64,000 nt of DNA. Origin: Chryseobacterium camelliae (lineage in GTDB: Bacteria; Bacteroidota; Bacteroidia; Flavobacteriales; Weeksellaceae). Shown piece by piece: positions 35,257 through 45,046 of the stretch (position 1 is its first letter; each line of letters starts with the position of its first letter). A program made the position numbers and the translations under genes. A model generated the notes under the pieces. The model ran no database searches. It saw only the letters and a program-made list of their open reading frames with translations, and was not told where the DNA came from. The stretch spans positions 806,001 through 870,000 of the forward strand of contig NZ_CP115859.1 in assembly GCF_027920545.1 (NCBI RefSeq), given 5' to 3'.

Positions 35257-35871
35257 TTAATTATTAATATACTTTTCAAAAATTCTTGAAAAATCTTTTT
35301 GATTATACTTCTCAAAGCTATTGGTATTCCAAGCAAAAATATATTCGTTGATCGCTCTCAATTCCTGACTTTTCGAAACATTTTCCTGCTTTCCGGAAGC
35401 TACTGTTGTTATTGCTTTTTGGATGCTGTCATTAGAAAAGTTCAACAAAGAATGATTGTGGTGAACTTCCTGTTGAATCGCCAAAAGAGCTTTATACAGA
35501 TCTTTTAACTGATCAATCTGACCTTTTGCAACACTGATCATCATTGGAACATTCCCGATATTAAATGAAATTTCAACATCCAAATCAATTGTTCCTGCAG
35601 TTTGCAAAGCAATATTAGAGAAAGGAAACTGATAATATTCATATCTCTTCAACACTCTCTTTTTATCCAAAGCACTTGCTCCGTCAATATGAATTAATGC
35701 TCTGTTGGTAAAACAATATTCGTCTCTTTTAGATTTAATCAGGAAAAATATTTTCTCCTGATCTTCAGACAAAATATAATCATCAGAATCTACTTTATCA
35801 TAATCCTGAGAAGGAATAATCTTACCAATATCTCCCAATCCTAAAGCTTCCGCAGCTAATTTCTTAAACAT
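35257..35871 (-). CDS. bacterial PH-domain protein (DUF1696/YvbH-like)
   Basis: 204 residues. An N-terminal bacterial pleckstrin-homology domain (about residues 25-130) has features YCFTNRALIHIDGASALDKK and IDLDVEISFNIGNVPM, typical of the YvbH/bPH_1 group. A helical tail follows. No membrane segments. The function of these proteins is unknown. It is convergent with chrA and shares the hairpin terminator. Confidence 0.75.
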   Translation of the reverse strand: MFKKLAAEALGLGDIGKIIPSQDYDKVDSDDYILSEDQEKIFFLIKSKRDEYCFTNRALIHIDGASALDKKRVLKRYEYYQFPFSNIALQTAGTIDLDVEISFNIGNVPMMISVAKGQIDQLKDLYKALLAIQQEVHHNHSLLNFSNDSIQKAITTVASGKQENVSKSQELRAINEYIFAWNTNSFEKYNQKDFSRIFEKYINN

Positions 35872-35970
35872 AATTTATTTTAATTTGTATTTTATTAAGT
35901 GGCTAAAATTAAGAAAATAACTGAGATAAAATCAAAAAAAATTATCTTAGAATTTGATTAGATATTAAAT

Positions 35971-36137
35971 TTTTGACGCAAAGATTTTAGTTAAAGGCTT
36001 AATTATTTAAGTAAGCAAAAAAGAATCAACAAGTTGATTAGATGAAGCTGTGTTTTCAAGCTTCGCAAAGCAAATTTCATTTGCCTTTGCTTCCTAAAAA
36101 CAGTGTATATCGTTGAATAAAAACTTTGCGTTTAAAA
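35971..36137. repeat. MITE-like dispersed repeat, copy 2 (longer, opposite orientation)
   Basis: About 165 bp with inverted ends (GACGCAAAG at 35975-35983; CTTTGCGTTTAAA at 36124-36136). The core is AATCAACAAGTTGATT at 36024-36039. It carries about 70 bp not present in copy 1, including an internal hairpin (GCAAAGCAAAT/ATTTGCCTTTGC). The rest of the 376-bp gap around it holds only the lpdA terminator. Confidence 0.7.
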
Positions 36138-36191
36138 ATAATAGAGCCATAAAAATTTTAAATATCGAATTTAAATAGACTCTACAAAATG

Positions 36192-36220
36192 AAAAAACCA
36201 CAGATTTTGTCTGTGGTTTT
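36192..36220 (-). terminator. intrinsic terminator of lpdA
   Basis: The 11-bp stem AAAACCACAGA/TCTGTGGTTTT with a 5-nt loop has a T6 tract on the minus strand. Confidence 0.85.
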
Positions 36221-36247
36221 AATATATTTAAAATTGATTATATCAAA

Positions 36248-37636
36248 TTAAATGTGAATCACCTCACCATAAGCAGCAGCAGCAGCTTCCATGATAGCTT
36301 CAGAAACTGTCGGGTGCGGGTGGATAGATTTGATGATTTCGTGGCCTGTAGTTTCTAATTTTCTGGCAACAACAGCTTCAGCAACCATATCAGTAACTCC
36401 TTCTCCGATCATGTGGCAACCTAACCACTCACCATATTTAGCATCGAAAATAACTTTGATGAAACCATCTGTATTTCCGTTTGCAGTAGCTTTTCCACTT
36501 GCAGAAAGAGGGAATTTACCCACTTTGATTTCGTACCCTTTCTCTTTAGCCTGCTTTTCTGTAAGACCAACAGAAGCAACTTCAGGGTGGCAGTAAGTAC
36601 ATCCTGGAATATTGCCGTAGTCGATTTTCTCAACGTGCATTCCTTTGATTTTTTCAACACAAGTAATCCCTTCAGCAGAAGCAACGTGTGCCAAAGCCTG
36701 AGTCGGGATGATATCTCCGATTGCGTAATATCCGGGAACTGAAGTTTCGTACCATTCGTTTACCAACACTCTTCCTTTATCCGTCTGGATTCCCACTTCT
36801 TCAAGACCGATGTTCTCGATGTTTGCAGCAATACCCACAGCAGATAATAAAATATCAGCTTCAAGAACGATGTTTCCTTTAGCCGTTTTTACAGTAGCTT
36901 TCACACCTTCTCCACTTGTGTCAACACTTTCTACAGAAGCGTTAGTCATAATTTCGATACCTGATTTTTTCAGAGATTTCTCTAAGTGTTTAGAGATTTC
37001 TTCATCCTCTACAGGAACGATGTTTGGCATAAATTCAACAACAGTTACTTTAGTACCCATTGTGTTATAGAAATCGGCAAATTCTACTCCGATAGCTCCA
37101 GAACCTACAACAATCATAGATTTTGGCTGCTCAGGAAGAGATAATGCCTGTCTGTATCCGATTACTTTTTTACCATCTTGCGGCAAGTTCGGTAATTCTC
37201 TTGAACGAGCTCCAGTTGCGATAATGATATGAGTACCTGTATATTCAGTTACTTTTCCGTCTTTATCCGTAACAGAAACTTTTTTACCTTTTTGTACTTT
37301 GGCAGTTCCTAAAATAACATCGATTTTATTCTTTTTCATCAAGAATTCAATCCCTTTGCTCATTTTAGAGGCAACACCACGGCTTCTCTGAATTACATTC
37401 GGAAACTCAAAGCTGGCTTCCACTTTATTCAGTCCATAATCTTCAGCGTGATTAATGTAATGAAAAACCTGAGCCGACTTCAATAAAGCTTTAGTTGGAA
37501 TACATCCCCAGTTAAGACAAATTCCTCCTAAATTTTCTTTCTCGATAATTGCAGTTTTGAAACCCAACTGTGCCGCTCTAATTGCAGTAACATATCCACC
37601 AGGACCACTTCCGATGACAATAATATCGTAATTCAT
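36248..37636 (-). CDS. lpdA: dihydrolipoyl dehydrogenase (E3)
   Basis: 462 residues from the ATG at 37636 (MNYDIIVIGSGPGGYVTAI). A frame-open extension of 24 codons upstream lacks similarity and is discarded. FAD-binding is GSGPGG, the redox disulfide is in GGICLNWGCIPTKALL, the NAD-binding loop is VGSGAIGVEF and the C-terminal His-Glu pair lies in HPHPTVSEA. E3 re-oxidises lipoamide for 2-oxoacid dehydrogenase complexes, one of whose E1 parts is at 56266. It stands alone on its transcript. Confidence 0.97.
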   Translation of the reverse strand: MNYDIIVIGSGPGGYVTAIRAAQLGFKTAIIEKENLGGICLNWGCIPTKALLKSAQVFHYINHAEDYGLNKVEASFEFPNVIQRSRGVASKMSKGIEFLMKKNKIDVILGTAKVQKGKKVSVTDKDGKVTEYTGTHIIIATGARSRELPNLPQDGKKVIGYRQALSLPEQPKSMIVVGSGAIGVEFADFYNTMGTKVTVVEFMPNIVPVEDEEISKHLEKSLKKSGIEIMTNASVESVDTSGEGVKATVKTAKGNIVLEADILLSAVGIAANIENIGLEEVGIQTDKGRVLVNEWYETSVPGYYAIGDIIPTQALAHVASAEGITCVEKIKGMHVEKIDYGNIPGCTYCHPEVASVGLTEKQAKEKGYEIKVGKFPLSASGKATANGNTDGFIKVIFDAKYGEWLGCHMIGEGVTDMVAEAVVARKLETTGHEIIKSIHPHPTVSEAIMEAAAAAYGEVIHI

Positions 37637-37743
37637 TAGTTTAAAATTTTTATGCGAATTTAAGGAAAAATATTGGATGAAGCACGTTTCTGAAAATTCA
37701 TAAAGCAATGCATAATAAATGCTATTTTCATTTAATTTTCAAC

Positions 37744-37774
37744 AAAAAAGAGAACACAAAAAGCATTCTCTTTT
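37744..37774 (-). terminator. intrinsic terminator of the 37867 gene
   Basis: The 9-bp stem AAAAGAGAA/TTCTCTTTT is followed by T-runs on the minus strand. Confidence 0.65.
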
Positions 37775-37866
37775 CAAAAGATTTTATTTTAATTTAAAAA
37801 TTTCACAAAACAGAAACTATAGAATTATACTATATTGATTTTAAAATTTATAAAAAATCGATCCTA

Positions 37867-38118
37867 TTAGAGCTTTTTAAGCAATCTTTTCTGACTCTGG
37901 TATTTTTCGTTCAATGCTCTCAACTGATCTCTCTTCATTTTTTTCGTTGCCAACGGGTGATTTAAAATGGCCTTTTTCTCTGCATTATATCTTTTATCAA
38001 GCTCTTGTCTTTTATGATTAACCAATTCCTTTTTCGAAGGATGTGGTGGTAATTCCTGAGCAGAAACATTCATTGATAAGCCTAATAACAATACTATTGA
38101 TATGAATAACTTTTTCAT
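37867..38118 (-). CDS. small secreted basic protein
   Basis: 83 residues with signal MKKLFISIVLLLGLSMNVSA. The mature part is short, helical and rich in lysine, glutamine and leucine (KKELVNHKRQELDKRYNAEK, LRALNEKYQSQKRLLKKL), suggesting a periplasmic coiled-coil or heteromer subunit. No family recognised. It lies 102 bp downstream of the GH3 gene on the same strand. Confidence 0.55.
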   Translation of the reverse strand: MKKLFISIVLLLGLSMNVSAQELPPHPSKKELVNHKRQELDKRYNAEKKAILNHPLATKKMKRDQLRALNEKYQSQKRLLKKL

Positions 38119-38219
38119 GACATTTATTTTTATTGAATGAATTTAATCGAAAATAATCAATCGGTTCATTCAGGTTTACAGTGAATGTTGCAGATATCAT
38201 ACCATAATTTTAACTGAAC

Positions 38220-40883
38220 TTACTGAATCTCAATATTCTCCTTTAATGGCAGATTCTTCGAAGAATTCCCAACAAAAATCCTGTAAGTTCCTTTTTCTAT
38301 GATCCGGTTCATTTTTTCATCCAAAAACTGCAATTCCTTCACAGGAACTTCAATTGAAATCTGTTTTGATTTTCCCGGTTTTAAATACACTTTCTTCAAT
38401 CCTTTCAACTCAATAATCGGTCTTGAAACCGAAGCCAGCACGTCTTTCACATACAACTGAACGACTTCACTTCCTGCTTTCGAACCTGTATTTTTAATAT
38501 TTACTTTCGCAATAATGGTATCATTTTCAGAATAGGTAGTTTGATTTAATTGTAAATCTGAAATTTCAAAAGTCGTATAACTCAATCCAAAACCAAACGG
38601 ATACAACGGTTCACCGCTCAAATCGTGATAATCATTTCCTCTTCCTGTCGGATGATGATTGTAAGACAATGGCAATTGCCCTTCTTCAACCGGGAAAGTA
38701 ATCGGTAATTTCCCTGAAGGATTTTCAGCTCCGAAAAGTACTTTTGCAACAGCATTTCCTCCTTCTTCTCCGGGATACCAAACGTCTAAAATCGCTCCGA
38801 CCTTATCTTTCCAATCGGTTGTTTTTATCGCAGAACCACCTACTAAGACAACTGTCGTCGGTTTATTTAATTTTGAAACTTCCTGAATGAATTTTTCCTG
38901 ATTTCCGGGAAGACTCAATGAAGACCTATCCTGAAACTCTCCTTCATGAATTCCCGCCGTAACGATGATGTAATCTGCATATTGAGCCAGTTGTAAAGCA
39001 TCGTTAAACTCTTTTTGATAATCATTCAAGCCATAATTCCAGATCAGTTCAATATTCGCCTCTCCTCTGTTTTCATGAAACTCTACAACGATATCATATT
39101 TCTGACCTTTATTAAATTCTATATCAACTGTTTTTGTGGAATAGCTCAACTTTTCCCAATTGTCGATTAATAACTTCCCGTTCAAAAACAATCTAAACCC
39201 GTCATTTCCACGAAGTCCCAATTGATATTTTCCCGAATCCGGAGCTTCCAGTTTACCCGTCCAACGAACGCTGTAATTGTCCGGCTGTAATTTTTCAGAA
39301 TTGGGAGAATACAATGTCCATTTGAAATTCAATTGTTCGTCTTGTTTTTCAAAAGCTGGATATCCTTTTAAATCGGCATTGGAAAAATAATTCCCTTTTA
39401 AGCCTTTTTGATTTTCAAAAGACAAAAATTCCGTTGGAACCGTCACAAAATCTTTCAAATTCCAGTCAATTCCTTTTGAATAGCTGACTTCAATATTTTT
39501 ATTTTTAACGAAGTTTTTAATTCCATCCAGAATACTCACTTTCTTATTTCCCGGTCCTGAATAACCACCCAATCTTGCATCAACAGCATCGGTTCCGACT
39601 ACTAAAATCTTTTTATAATTTTCAGCAATCGGGAGTGTTTTTTTATCATTTTGAAGCAATACAAAAGACTCAATTGCTGTTTTTTCAGCCAAAGGTTTGT
39701 GACTGATTTTCTTTAATTCTTCAATGTCTTTACTGGAAACGTAAGGATTTTCAAACAGACCCAATTCAAATTTTGCTCTTAATACTCTCGCTACTGCATC
39801 ATCAATTCTTTCCTTTGAAATTCTCCCATCTAAAAACGGAGGAATAAACAGTTTATAATGTTGATATTCTGTCTGGAAAATAACATCAAGACCGGCGTTA
39901 ATCGCCTGTGCAGAAGCATCATCATAATCTTTTGCCGTAAAATGCAGAACATTTGCTCCACCAACCGCACTTGCATCACTGATGACGAATCCTTTGAAAT
40001 TCCATTCATTTTTCAATTTTTCGGTCAATAGCCAATAATTGGCCGTTGAAGGTCTTCCGTCCAACAAATTATAGGAAGTCATCACCGAACGGCTTTTTCC
40101 CTGATAAAAAGCTTTTTGAAAAGGAATCAAATGCGTTTCCTCCAAATATCTTTTGCTCCAATGAATCGGGTATGAATCTCTTCCACCTTCGCCAACATTT
40201 GCCAGAAAATGTTTCGGAGTCGTAATAATTCCCTGATTTTCAAAAGAACTGACGAAATTCACTCCCATTACTGAAGTTAAAAACGGATCTTCACCATACG
40301 TTTCTTCCGTTCTTCCCCATCGAACATCACTTGCCAAATTCACAACCGGAGTCAGAATCTGACGAATTCCTCTCAATTTAGATTCTTTCGCAATCGCTGT
40401 CGAAACTTCTTTCATCAACTCAGGATTGAAGGTTGCCGCCAAACCGATTGCTTGTGGAAATGCAGTCGCTCCTTCACGCATCAATCCGTGTAAAGCCTCA
40501 TCAAAAGGAATAATCGGAATTCCCAATCGTGATTCTTCCACAAAATATTTTTGAATAGCATTGATTTTCTTCGCCAGTCTTTCCGCATCTTCATTCGCAT
40601 TGTATTTCAACAATTGCCCTGCAACTCCTCCTCCCTGATTTCCTGCACTCACCTGCAATCCGAAAATTCCGTGCGCATACTGACCTTTCGGAACATTATC
40701 CAAATCTCCCGGAATCATAAAGCATTGCCAGAATTTTTCTTCAGGCGTCATGCGTTTCAATAAATCCTGAACTCTGGCTTCAACAGGTTGTTTCGGATCT
40801 TTGTATAATGGTTTTTGAGCAGAAATGAAAACGGTGCTCAATAATGAAATTCCTATAATTTTAAATCGAAGTTTAAAGGACAT
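38220..40883 (-). CDS. GH3 family beta-glucosidase-like enzyme with PA14 domain
   Basis: 887 residues. Signal peptide, GH3 TIM-barrel domain (about 30-370) with nucleophile Asp in GFVISDASAVGG, then the GH3 C-terminal domain split by a PA14 insert (about 480-620: YQLGLRGNDGFRLFLNGKLL), and a fibronectin-III-like end domain. PA14 inserts in GH3 enzymes shape substrate binding. It probably cleaves beta-linked glucosides, xylosides or similar in the periplasm or outside. It is second in a pair with the GH29 fucosidase; no SusC/SusD genes are nearby. Confidence 0.9.
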   Translation of the reverse strand: MSFKLRFKIIGISLLSTVFISAQKPLYKDPKQPVEARVQDLLKRMTPEEKFWQCFMIPGDLDNVPKGQYAHGIFGLQVSAGNQGGGVAGQLLKYNANEDAERLAKKINAIQKYFVEESRLGIPIIPFDEALHGLMREGATAFPQAIGLAATFNPELMKEVSTAIAKESKLRGIRQILTPVVNLASDVRWGRTEETYGEDPFLTSVMGVNFVSSFENQGIITTPKHFLANVGEGGRDSYPIHWSKRYLEETHLIPFQKAFYQGKSRSVMTSYNLLDGRPSTANYWLLTEKLKNEWNFKGFVISDASAVGGANVLHFTAKDYDDASAQAINAGLDVIFQTEYQHYKLFIPPFLDGRISKERIDDAVARVLRAKFELGLFENPYVSSKDIEELKKISHKPLAEKTAIESFVLLQNDKKTLPIAENYKKILVVGTDAVDARLGGYSGPGNKKVSILDGIKNFVKNKNIEVSYSKGIDWNLKDFVTVPTEFLSFENQKGLKGNYFSNADLKGYPAFEKQDEQLNFKWTLYSPNSEKLQPDNYSVRWTGKLEAPDSGKYQLGLRGNDGFRLFLNGKLLIDNWEKLSYSTKTVDIEFNKGQKYDIVVEFHENRGEANIELIWNYGLNDYQKEFNDALQLAQYADYIIVTAGIHEGEFQDRSSLSLPGNQEKFIQEVSKLNKPTTVVLVGGSAIKTTDWKDKVGAILDVWYPGEEGGNAVAKVLFGAENPSGKLPITFPVEEGQLPLSYNHHPTGRGNDYHDLSGEPLYPFGFGLSYTTFEISDLQLNQTTYSENDTIIAKVNIKNTGSKAGSEVVQLYVKDVLASVSRPIIELKGLKKVYLKPGKSKQISIEVPVKELQFLDEKMNRIIEKGTYRIFVGNSSKNLPLKENIEIQ

Positions 40884-40908
40884 CGTAAATAATTTAGTTT
40901 AAATCTAT

Positions 40909-40950
40909 TCTTTTGTCTTGAAACAAAAGAACCAAAAATTCAAGACTTGG
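40909..40950. repeat. hairpin repeat of a type common in flavobacteria
   Basis: TCTTTTGT pairs with ACAAAAGA (40923-40930), followed by ACCAAAAATTCAAGACTTGG. The combination of an A-rich hairpin and the AACCAAAAATTCAAG phrase is familiar from many flavobacterial intergenic regions. Recollection only, not searched. Confidence 0.35.
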
Positions 40951-41134
40951 AACTCTCCACTAAAAATAAAATCTATTCTCTAAAAATTCTAAAACTCGCG
41001 CGAATTTGATGTTGGTTTTTCAGTTCAATATTTGAATCGCGCTCAAACAGTAGAATTTTCTTAACGTTCACAGAATTTATTTTCTTAACGCTCCGATTTC
41101 CTAAATCGTTTTAATTTAAGAATAGTTTACAAGT

Positions 41135-42577
41135 TTAGTTATTGGTAATCTGAATTACGGTTGAGTATTTCAATTGGGTTCTTTCTTTTGGTAAATTGAG
41201 TTCAATTGAATTTCCGGATTTTTTCCATTGAATTTTGTTTGATAATCCTAAAATTTTCAAAGATTTCGGTTTAAAATTTTCAGGAATTGCAAAACTTAAT
41301 GTTGACGGAGCCTCATAATTTGTTTTGTCATCCAAATGAAAAACATTCACCGTTTTTCCGTCTTTGCTTTGGGTATAATAATAATTTCCGTCGTGATAAG
41401 GAGCAATGCTTCTTGTAGCAAAAACCGCAGACTGGTTTTTATCCATCCAACCCGAAATCTCTTTTAATCTTTCATAAACGATAGCATCATAATCTCCGTT
41501 TGGACCCGGAGCAATATTCATCAGGTAATTTCCGCCTCTGGAAATGATTTTCACTAACGTTTCAATGATTTTTTGAGACGATTTATAATTGTCATTCGGA
41601 ACATATGAGAACGAATCTCCCATCGTAATACAGCTTTCCCAAGGGATCGAAAGTGCCTTTTCAGGAACCGCTTGCTCAGGTGTTACATAATTTTCCCATT
41701 TTCCGGGAACAGTACGGTCTACAATGATAATTCCGGGTTGGTTTTTCCGGGCCATTGTTCCGATTTTATCCATGTCGATATCCTGTTCGACTTTGATGGT
41801 TCTTTGCCATTCAACATTGGGATCGATGGTATGAAACGGACGAACCCAACCTCCGTCCAGCCAAAGAATATCAACTTTACCGTAGTTTGAAGTGATTTCA
41901 TTCAATTGATTAAAGGTAAAATTCTTGAAATTGTTCCATCTTTCAGGGTATTTTTTCGGATCATAATTCACATTTCGATCTTTCGGCGGAAAATATGACC
42001 ACCAATAATCATCAGAATGCCAATCTGGTTTTGAAAAATAAGCTCCGATTTTAAAACCGTCCTTTCTGAAGGTATTAAACACTTCTTTTACCACATCCGC
42101 TTTTGAATTCTTAGAAAAAAGAGTTTTGGCTGAAGTAATTTTATAATCAGACTGTTTCGTATCAAACATCGCAAAACCATCGTGATGCTTTGTGGTAAAC
42201 ACCACATATTTCATTCCTGCTTTCTTTGCTGCATCTGCCCATTTTTGCGGATTAAACTGAGTCGGATTGAAAGTAGTCTGAAGATTTTCGTAGTTTTTTA
42301 CATATTCGTAGTAAGATTTTCCGTGTTCAGGTTTTCTCTGTGTCCATGATTCATCTTCCGGGCAAAGACTCCAACTTTCGACAATTCCCCATTGGCTGTA
42401 CGTTCCCCAATGCATAAAAAGTCCGAATTTTAAATCCTGCCAGTTTTCAAGATTTTGAATTACAAGAGGGTCCGTAGGTTTTTGATACCCATCCGAAACA
42501 TTATGAGCCTGTGAAAAAAAAGTGGATGATATGAGTAATGATGAGAAAAATAAGGTTTTAGTCTTTTTACTTAACAT
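41135..42577 (-). CDS. alpha-L-fucosidase, GH29
   Basis: 480 residues with a signal peptide. The GH29 barrel shows KFGLFMHWGTYSQWGIVESW, WADAAKKAGMKYVVFTTKHH, GFKIGAYFSKPDWH and the nucleophile Asp in VDILWLDGGW. A small C-terminal beta domain ends the protein. It releases terminal alpha-linked L-fucose from glycans or glycoconjugates. It is upstream of the GH3 gene, so the two may be co-expressed, though the gap is 251 bp. Confidence 0.93.
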   Translation of the reverse strand: MLSKKTKTLFFSSLLISSTFFSQAHNVSDGYQKPTDPLVIQNLENWQDLKFGLFMHWGTYSQWGIVESWSLCPEDESWTQRKPEHGKSYYEYVKNYENLQTTFNPTQFNPQKWADAAKKAGMKYVVFTTKHHDGFAMFDTKQSDYKITSAKTLFSKNSKADVVKEVFNTFRKDGFKIGAYFSKPDWHSDDYWWSYFPPKDRNVNYDPKKYPERWNNFKNFTFNQLNEITSNYGKVDILWLDGGWVRPFHTIDPNVEWQRTIKVEQDIDMDKIGTMARKNQPGIIIVDRTVPGKWENYVTPEQAVPEKALSIPWESCITMGDSFSYVPNDNYKSSQKIIETLVKIISRGGNYLMNIAPGPNGDYDAIVYERLKEISGWMDKNQSAVFATRSIAPYHDGNYYYTQSKDGKTVNVFHLDDKTNYEAPSTLSFAIPENFKPKSLKILGLSNKIQWKKSGNSIELNLPKERTQLKYSTVIQITNN

Positions 42578-42660
42578 AAAGTTTAGTTTTTTGCTAATTT
42601 AATCATCATTTGATGAACTCACAAACGGTTGCATTTTCGAGTTTTTGTACTCAATTTATT

Positions 42661-42736
42661 ATTCCGCAGGAAGCTAAGCATTAATTTTAATAATTTGTTC
42701 TCTGCAAAACGGATCTAGATTCCTACGGAATGACAA
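42661..42736. repeat. REP-like palindrome (ATTCCG...CGGAAT family)
   Basis: Outer arms ATTCCGCAGGAA (42661-42672) and TTCCTACGGAAT (42720-42731) pair with one mismatch around an A/T-rich middle. Such elements occur in many copies in Chryseobacterium-type genomes (recollection). It lies downstream of the broken TIGR01777 gene. Confidence 0.5.
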
Positions 42737-42745
42737 ATACTCTGT

Positions 42746-43653
42746 TCAATTTTTTTGTTGGTAAATCAAATCGCTAAACGCAGTTTCAATAGTTGAGAAT
42801 GAGAATTCAAAACCACTTTTTACTAATTTTTCAGGATAAACATTTCTGCTTTTTAGTAATAATTCCGTTCTGTGTTTAAAAACAGAGAAGCGATTTCCAA
42901 TTGCCAAACTGGAGCATTTAAACCAAATGGAACCTTCATTTGCCGTTTTAATTTTTTCATCAATTCTTCGTTGGATATTGGGTTTGGAGCCGTAATATTA
43001 ATTTCCCCTGAAATATTTTCATGATTCATAATAAATTCAACAGCTCTGCAAAAATCATCAACGTGAATCCAGCTTACGTTTTGATTTCCTCTTCCCTGCT
43101 TTCCTCCTAAACCGAATTTTGTAATCATTTTTAACTTTGGAAAAGCTCCGCCATTATTTCCTAAAACAATCGAAGTTCGCAGCGCTGCTTTTCGTACATT
43201 TTCTGTTGTTACTTTAAAAAATTCTTTTTCCCAGCTTTTGCAAATATTCATCGAAAAGTCATCCCCGGTAATTCCGTTTTCTTCTGTATTTAAATGCGTT
43301 TCGGAATGAATATAAATCGTTGCAGAACTTGCATTTAACCAAACTTTAGGTTTATGGGTACATTCGTCAAAAGCCTGTTGAAGAATTTTTGTACTCTGAA
43401 TTCTTGAAGAATAAATTTCCTGTTTATTTTTCTCCGTATATCTGCAATCCACAGATTTTCCGGCAAGATTGATCACAACATCCGCATCTTTAAGCAAATT
43501 TTTCCATTCCCCTAACGTTTTTGCGTCCCAATACACTTCGTTTTTACGTTTCGGATTTCTAGTTAAAATATATACTTCATGCCCTTTTTCAGTAAAATAT
43601 TTTTCGAGATTTTGTCCGAGGAAGCCTGTTCCTGCTGCGATGATTATTTTCAT
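42746..43653 (-). pseudogene. TIGR01777 family epimerase-like gene, frameshifted
   Basis: The uninterrupted frame gives 266 residues (42853-43653) ending NTERNYY. Shifting by one base at 42867/42868 continues the family C-terminus (TELLLKSRNVYPEKLVKSGF) to a TGA at 42746-42748, about 302 residues, the usual length. Restoring one A in a GAA-CG context (AAA to AA) repairs it. The N-terminus has the NAD(P)-binding motif GTGFLGQNL. TIGR01777 proteins are SDR-like enzymes of unknown function. Last gene of the GbsR-led operon. Real mutation or base-call error cannot be told apart here. Confidence 0.85.
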
Positions 43654-43702
43654 GGTATTTTGGTTGATCGTTATTTGTTGCTAGTTGATGGCTTTTGCGT
43701 TC

Positions 43703-43730
43703 GAGATGCTTCGACAAGCTCAGCATGACA
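43703..43730. repeat. REP-like repeat (cttcgacaagctcagcatg family), single arm
   Basis: GAGATGCTTCGACAAGCTC followed by AGCATGACA is a well-known flavobacterial intergenic repeat arm. A second, diverged, complete copy lies at 53817-53891. Here only one arm is present. Confidence 0.55.
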
Positions 43731-43785
43731 TATCTGATACTAACCGTTTCGATATTCACGCTTTATGATACATTTCTGCAGCCTA

Positions 43786-44241
43786 CTATTCGCTACTTTC
43801 TGCTGTTGTTTTTATTAATTGATTTCGCTCTAATAAAAAGTTTTTGAGATAATTGGTAAGGAATATTTTATTGAAAACTTTCCCAATTATTCCAAATGGG
43901 GATTCGTACTCGAAAATATCCGTCATAATTGTGTTTTCACCTTCTTGTCTGAAAAAATGCTGGTGTTTTAATGATTTAAAAGTCCCTTTCAGCATAATAT
44001 CTGTGAATTGATAAGGCTTTTCCATATTAATGATTTTTGAAGTATGGGTTTGATAAACACCTAAATGTTTAGCTTTCCAGGTCACGGTTTCATCATTTTC
44101 AATTAATCCCGAAACTCTTCCGGCGATGGCTTTTTCTTTGGTTTTGGAGGTTGATTTTTGGTGCAGATCAATGTCTCTTGCCAAATCAAAAACGGTTTGA
44201 ATATCAGCTTTAATGATGGTTTTTAAATAAATTTCAGGCAT
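43786..44241 (-). CDS. SRPBCC family protein
   Basis: 151 residues with the START/SRPBCC helix-grip pattern: IKADIQTVFDLARDIDLHQK, ISGLIENDETVTWKAKHLGV and the closing helix GKVFNKIFLTNYLKNFLLER. These proteins bind hydrophobic ligands. It overlaps the DCC gene by 8 bp and belongs to the same operon; linkage to a TIGR01777 gene is common in Bacteroidota. Ligand unknown. Confidence 0.85.
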   Translation of the reverse strand: MPEIYLKTIIKADIQTVFDLARDIDLHQKSTSKTKEKAIAGRVSGLIENDETVTWKAKHLGVYQTHTSKIINMEKPYQFTDIMLKGTFKSLKHQHFFRQEGENTIMTDIFEYESPFGIIGKVFNKIFLTNYLKNFLLERNQLIKTTAESSE

Positions 44242-45046
44242 ATAAATAATGTAATACGGTTAAAATCAAAACTCTGTAAATTGCCCAGCTTAGTGTCGGG
44301 ATAAAATTGAGCTGCAGCATCCTGCATCTTCTCAAATGCTCCAAAAGCATCATCAATACTACTATTCCAAAGTAAATGATTGAGAAAAAAGGGCTTAAAT
44401 TTAAAAATAATGCAGGAATTAAAAGTAGAGTTCCGATTAGAGAAACGGTCATCATATTTCCGAGATAATTCCAGATGTTAACTTTCAAATAATATTTTAA
44501 GAATAGAGTCTGCCAAACAATTTGTCCGACACAAATTACAAATTCCCGCCAAAAATTCTGAGTTAAACCTAATCCTAATTTTGTCGAAAACAAACTTAAA
44601 ATATATCCTGAAAAAATAATAACAAAAGTAATATAAGCAAGTCTGTATTTCAAATTAAAATCAGGAACACAGGCCTCTTCTGTCTGATCTTTTGCTGAAG
44701 GAATAATCTGCTTTCTATTGTAGGAAACAAAAGAATACAACTTTTTGAAAAACCAGTACAAAGGCTTTATTCTGGCTATTTTTTCCAATACAGGAAATGA
44801 ATTCCCGATGATTACCAACAAACTGTCTAAACCGTAAATCACTTTATTTTTTTCATGATCAACTAAAGCAATTTCGTTTTTTGCACGGTTGAAACTGATC
44901 AGGTTTTTATTCTTAGTACTTAGTTCTGTAAAAGCTTCTCTTCCGCTCGCGTCCAACATTCCAGCCTTTATAAAACCTTTTGAATAGATGTTGCACATCG
45001 GACATTCGTTGTCGTAGATGAGGGTGTGGTTTTTAAGAGTTTTCAT
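44234..45046 (-). CDS. DCC1-like thiol-disulfide oxidoreductase (DUF393) with membrane domain
   Basis: 270 residues from the ATG at 45046 (MKTLKNHTLIYDNECPMCNI). The longer frame to 45100 would overlap its upstream neighbour by 68 bp and is rejected. The N-terminal DUF393 domain has the redox motif CPMC. The C-terminal half (about 130-270) has about five membrane segments. DCC proteins are thioredoxin-like. The combination suggests a membrane-tethered redox enzyme. Confidence 0.8.
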   Translation of the reverse strand: MKTLKNHTLIYDNECPMCNIYSKGFIKAGMLDASGREAFTELSTKNKNLISFNRAKNEIALVDHEKNKVIYGLDSLLVIIGNSFPVLEKIARIKPLYWFFKKLYSFVSYNRKQIIPSAKDQTEEACVPDFNLKYRLAYITFVIIFSGYILSLFSTKLGLGLTQNFWREFVICVGQIVWQTLFLKYYLKVNIWNYLGNMMTVSLIGTLLLIPALFLNLSPFFSIIYFGIVVLMMLLEHLRRCRMLQLNFIPTLSWAIYRVLILTVLHYLYA

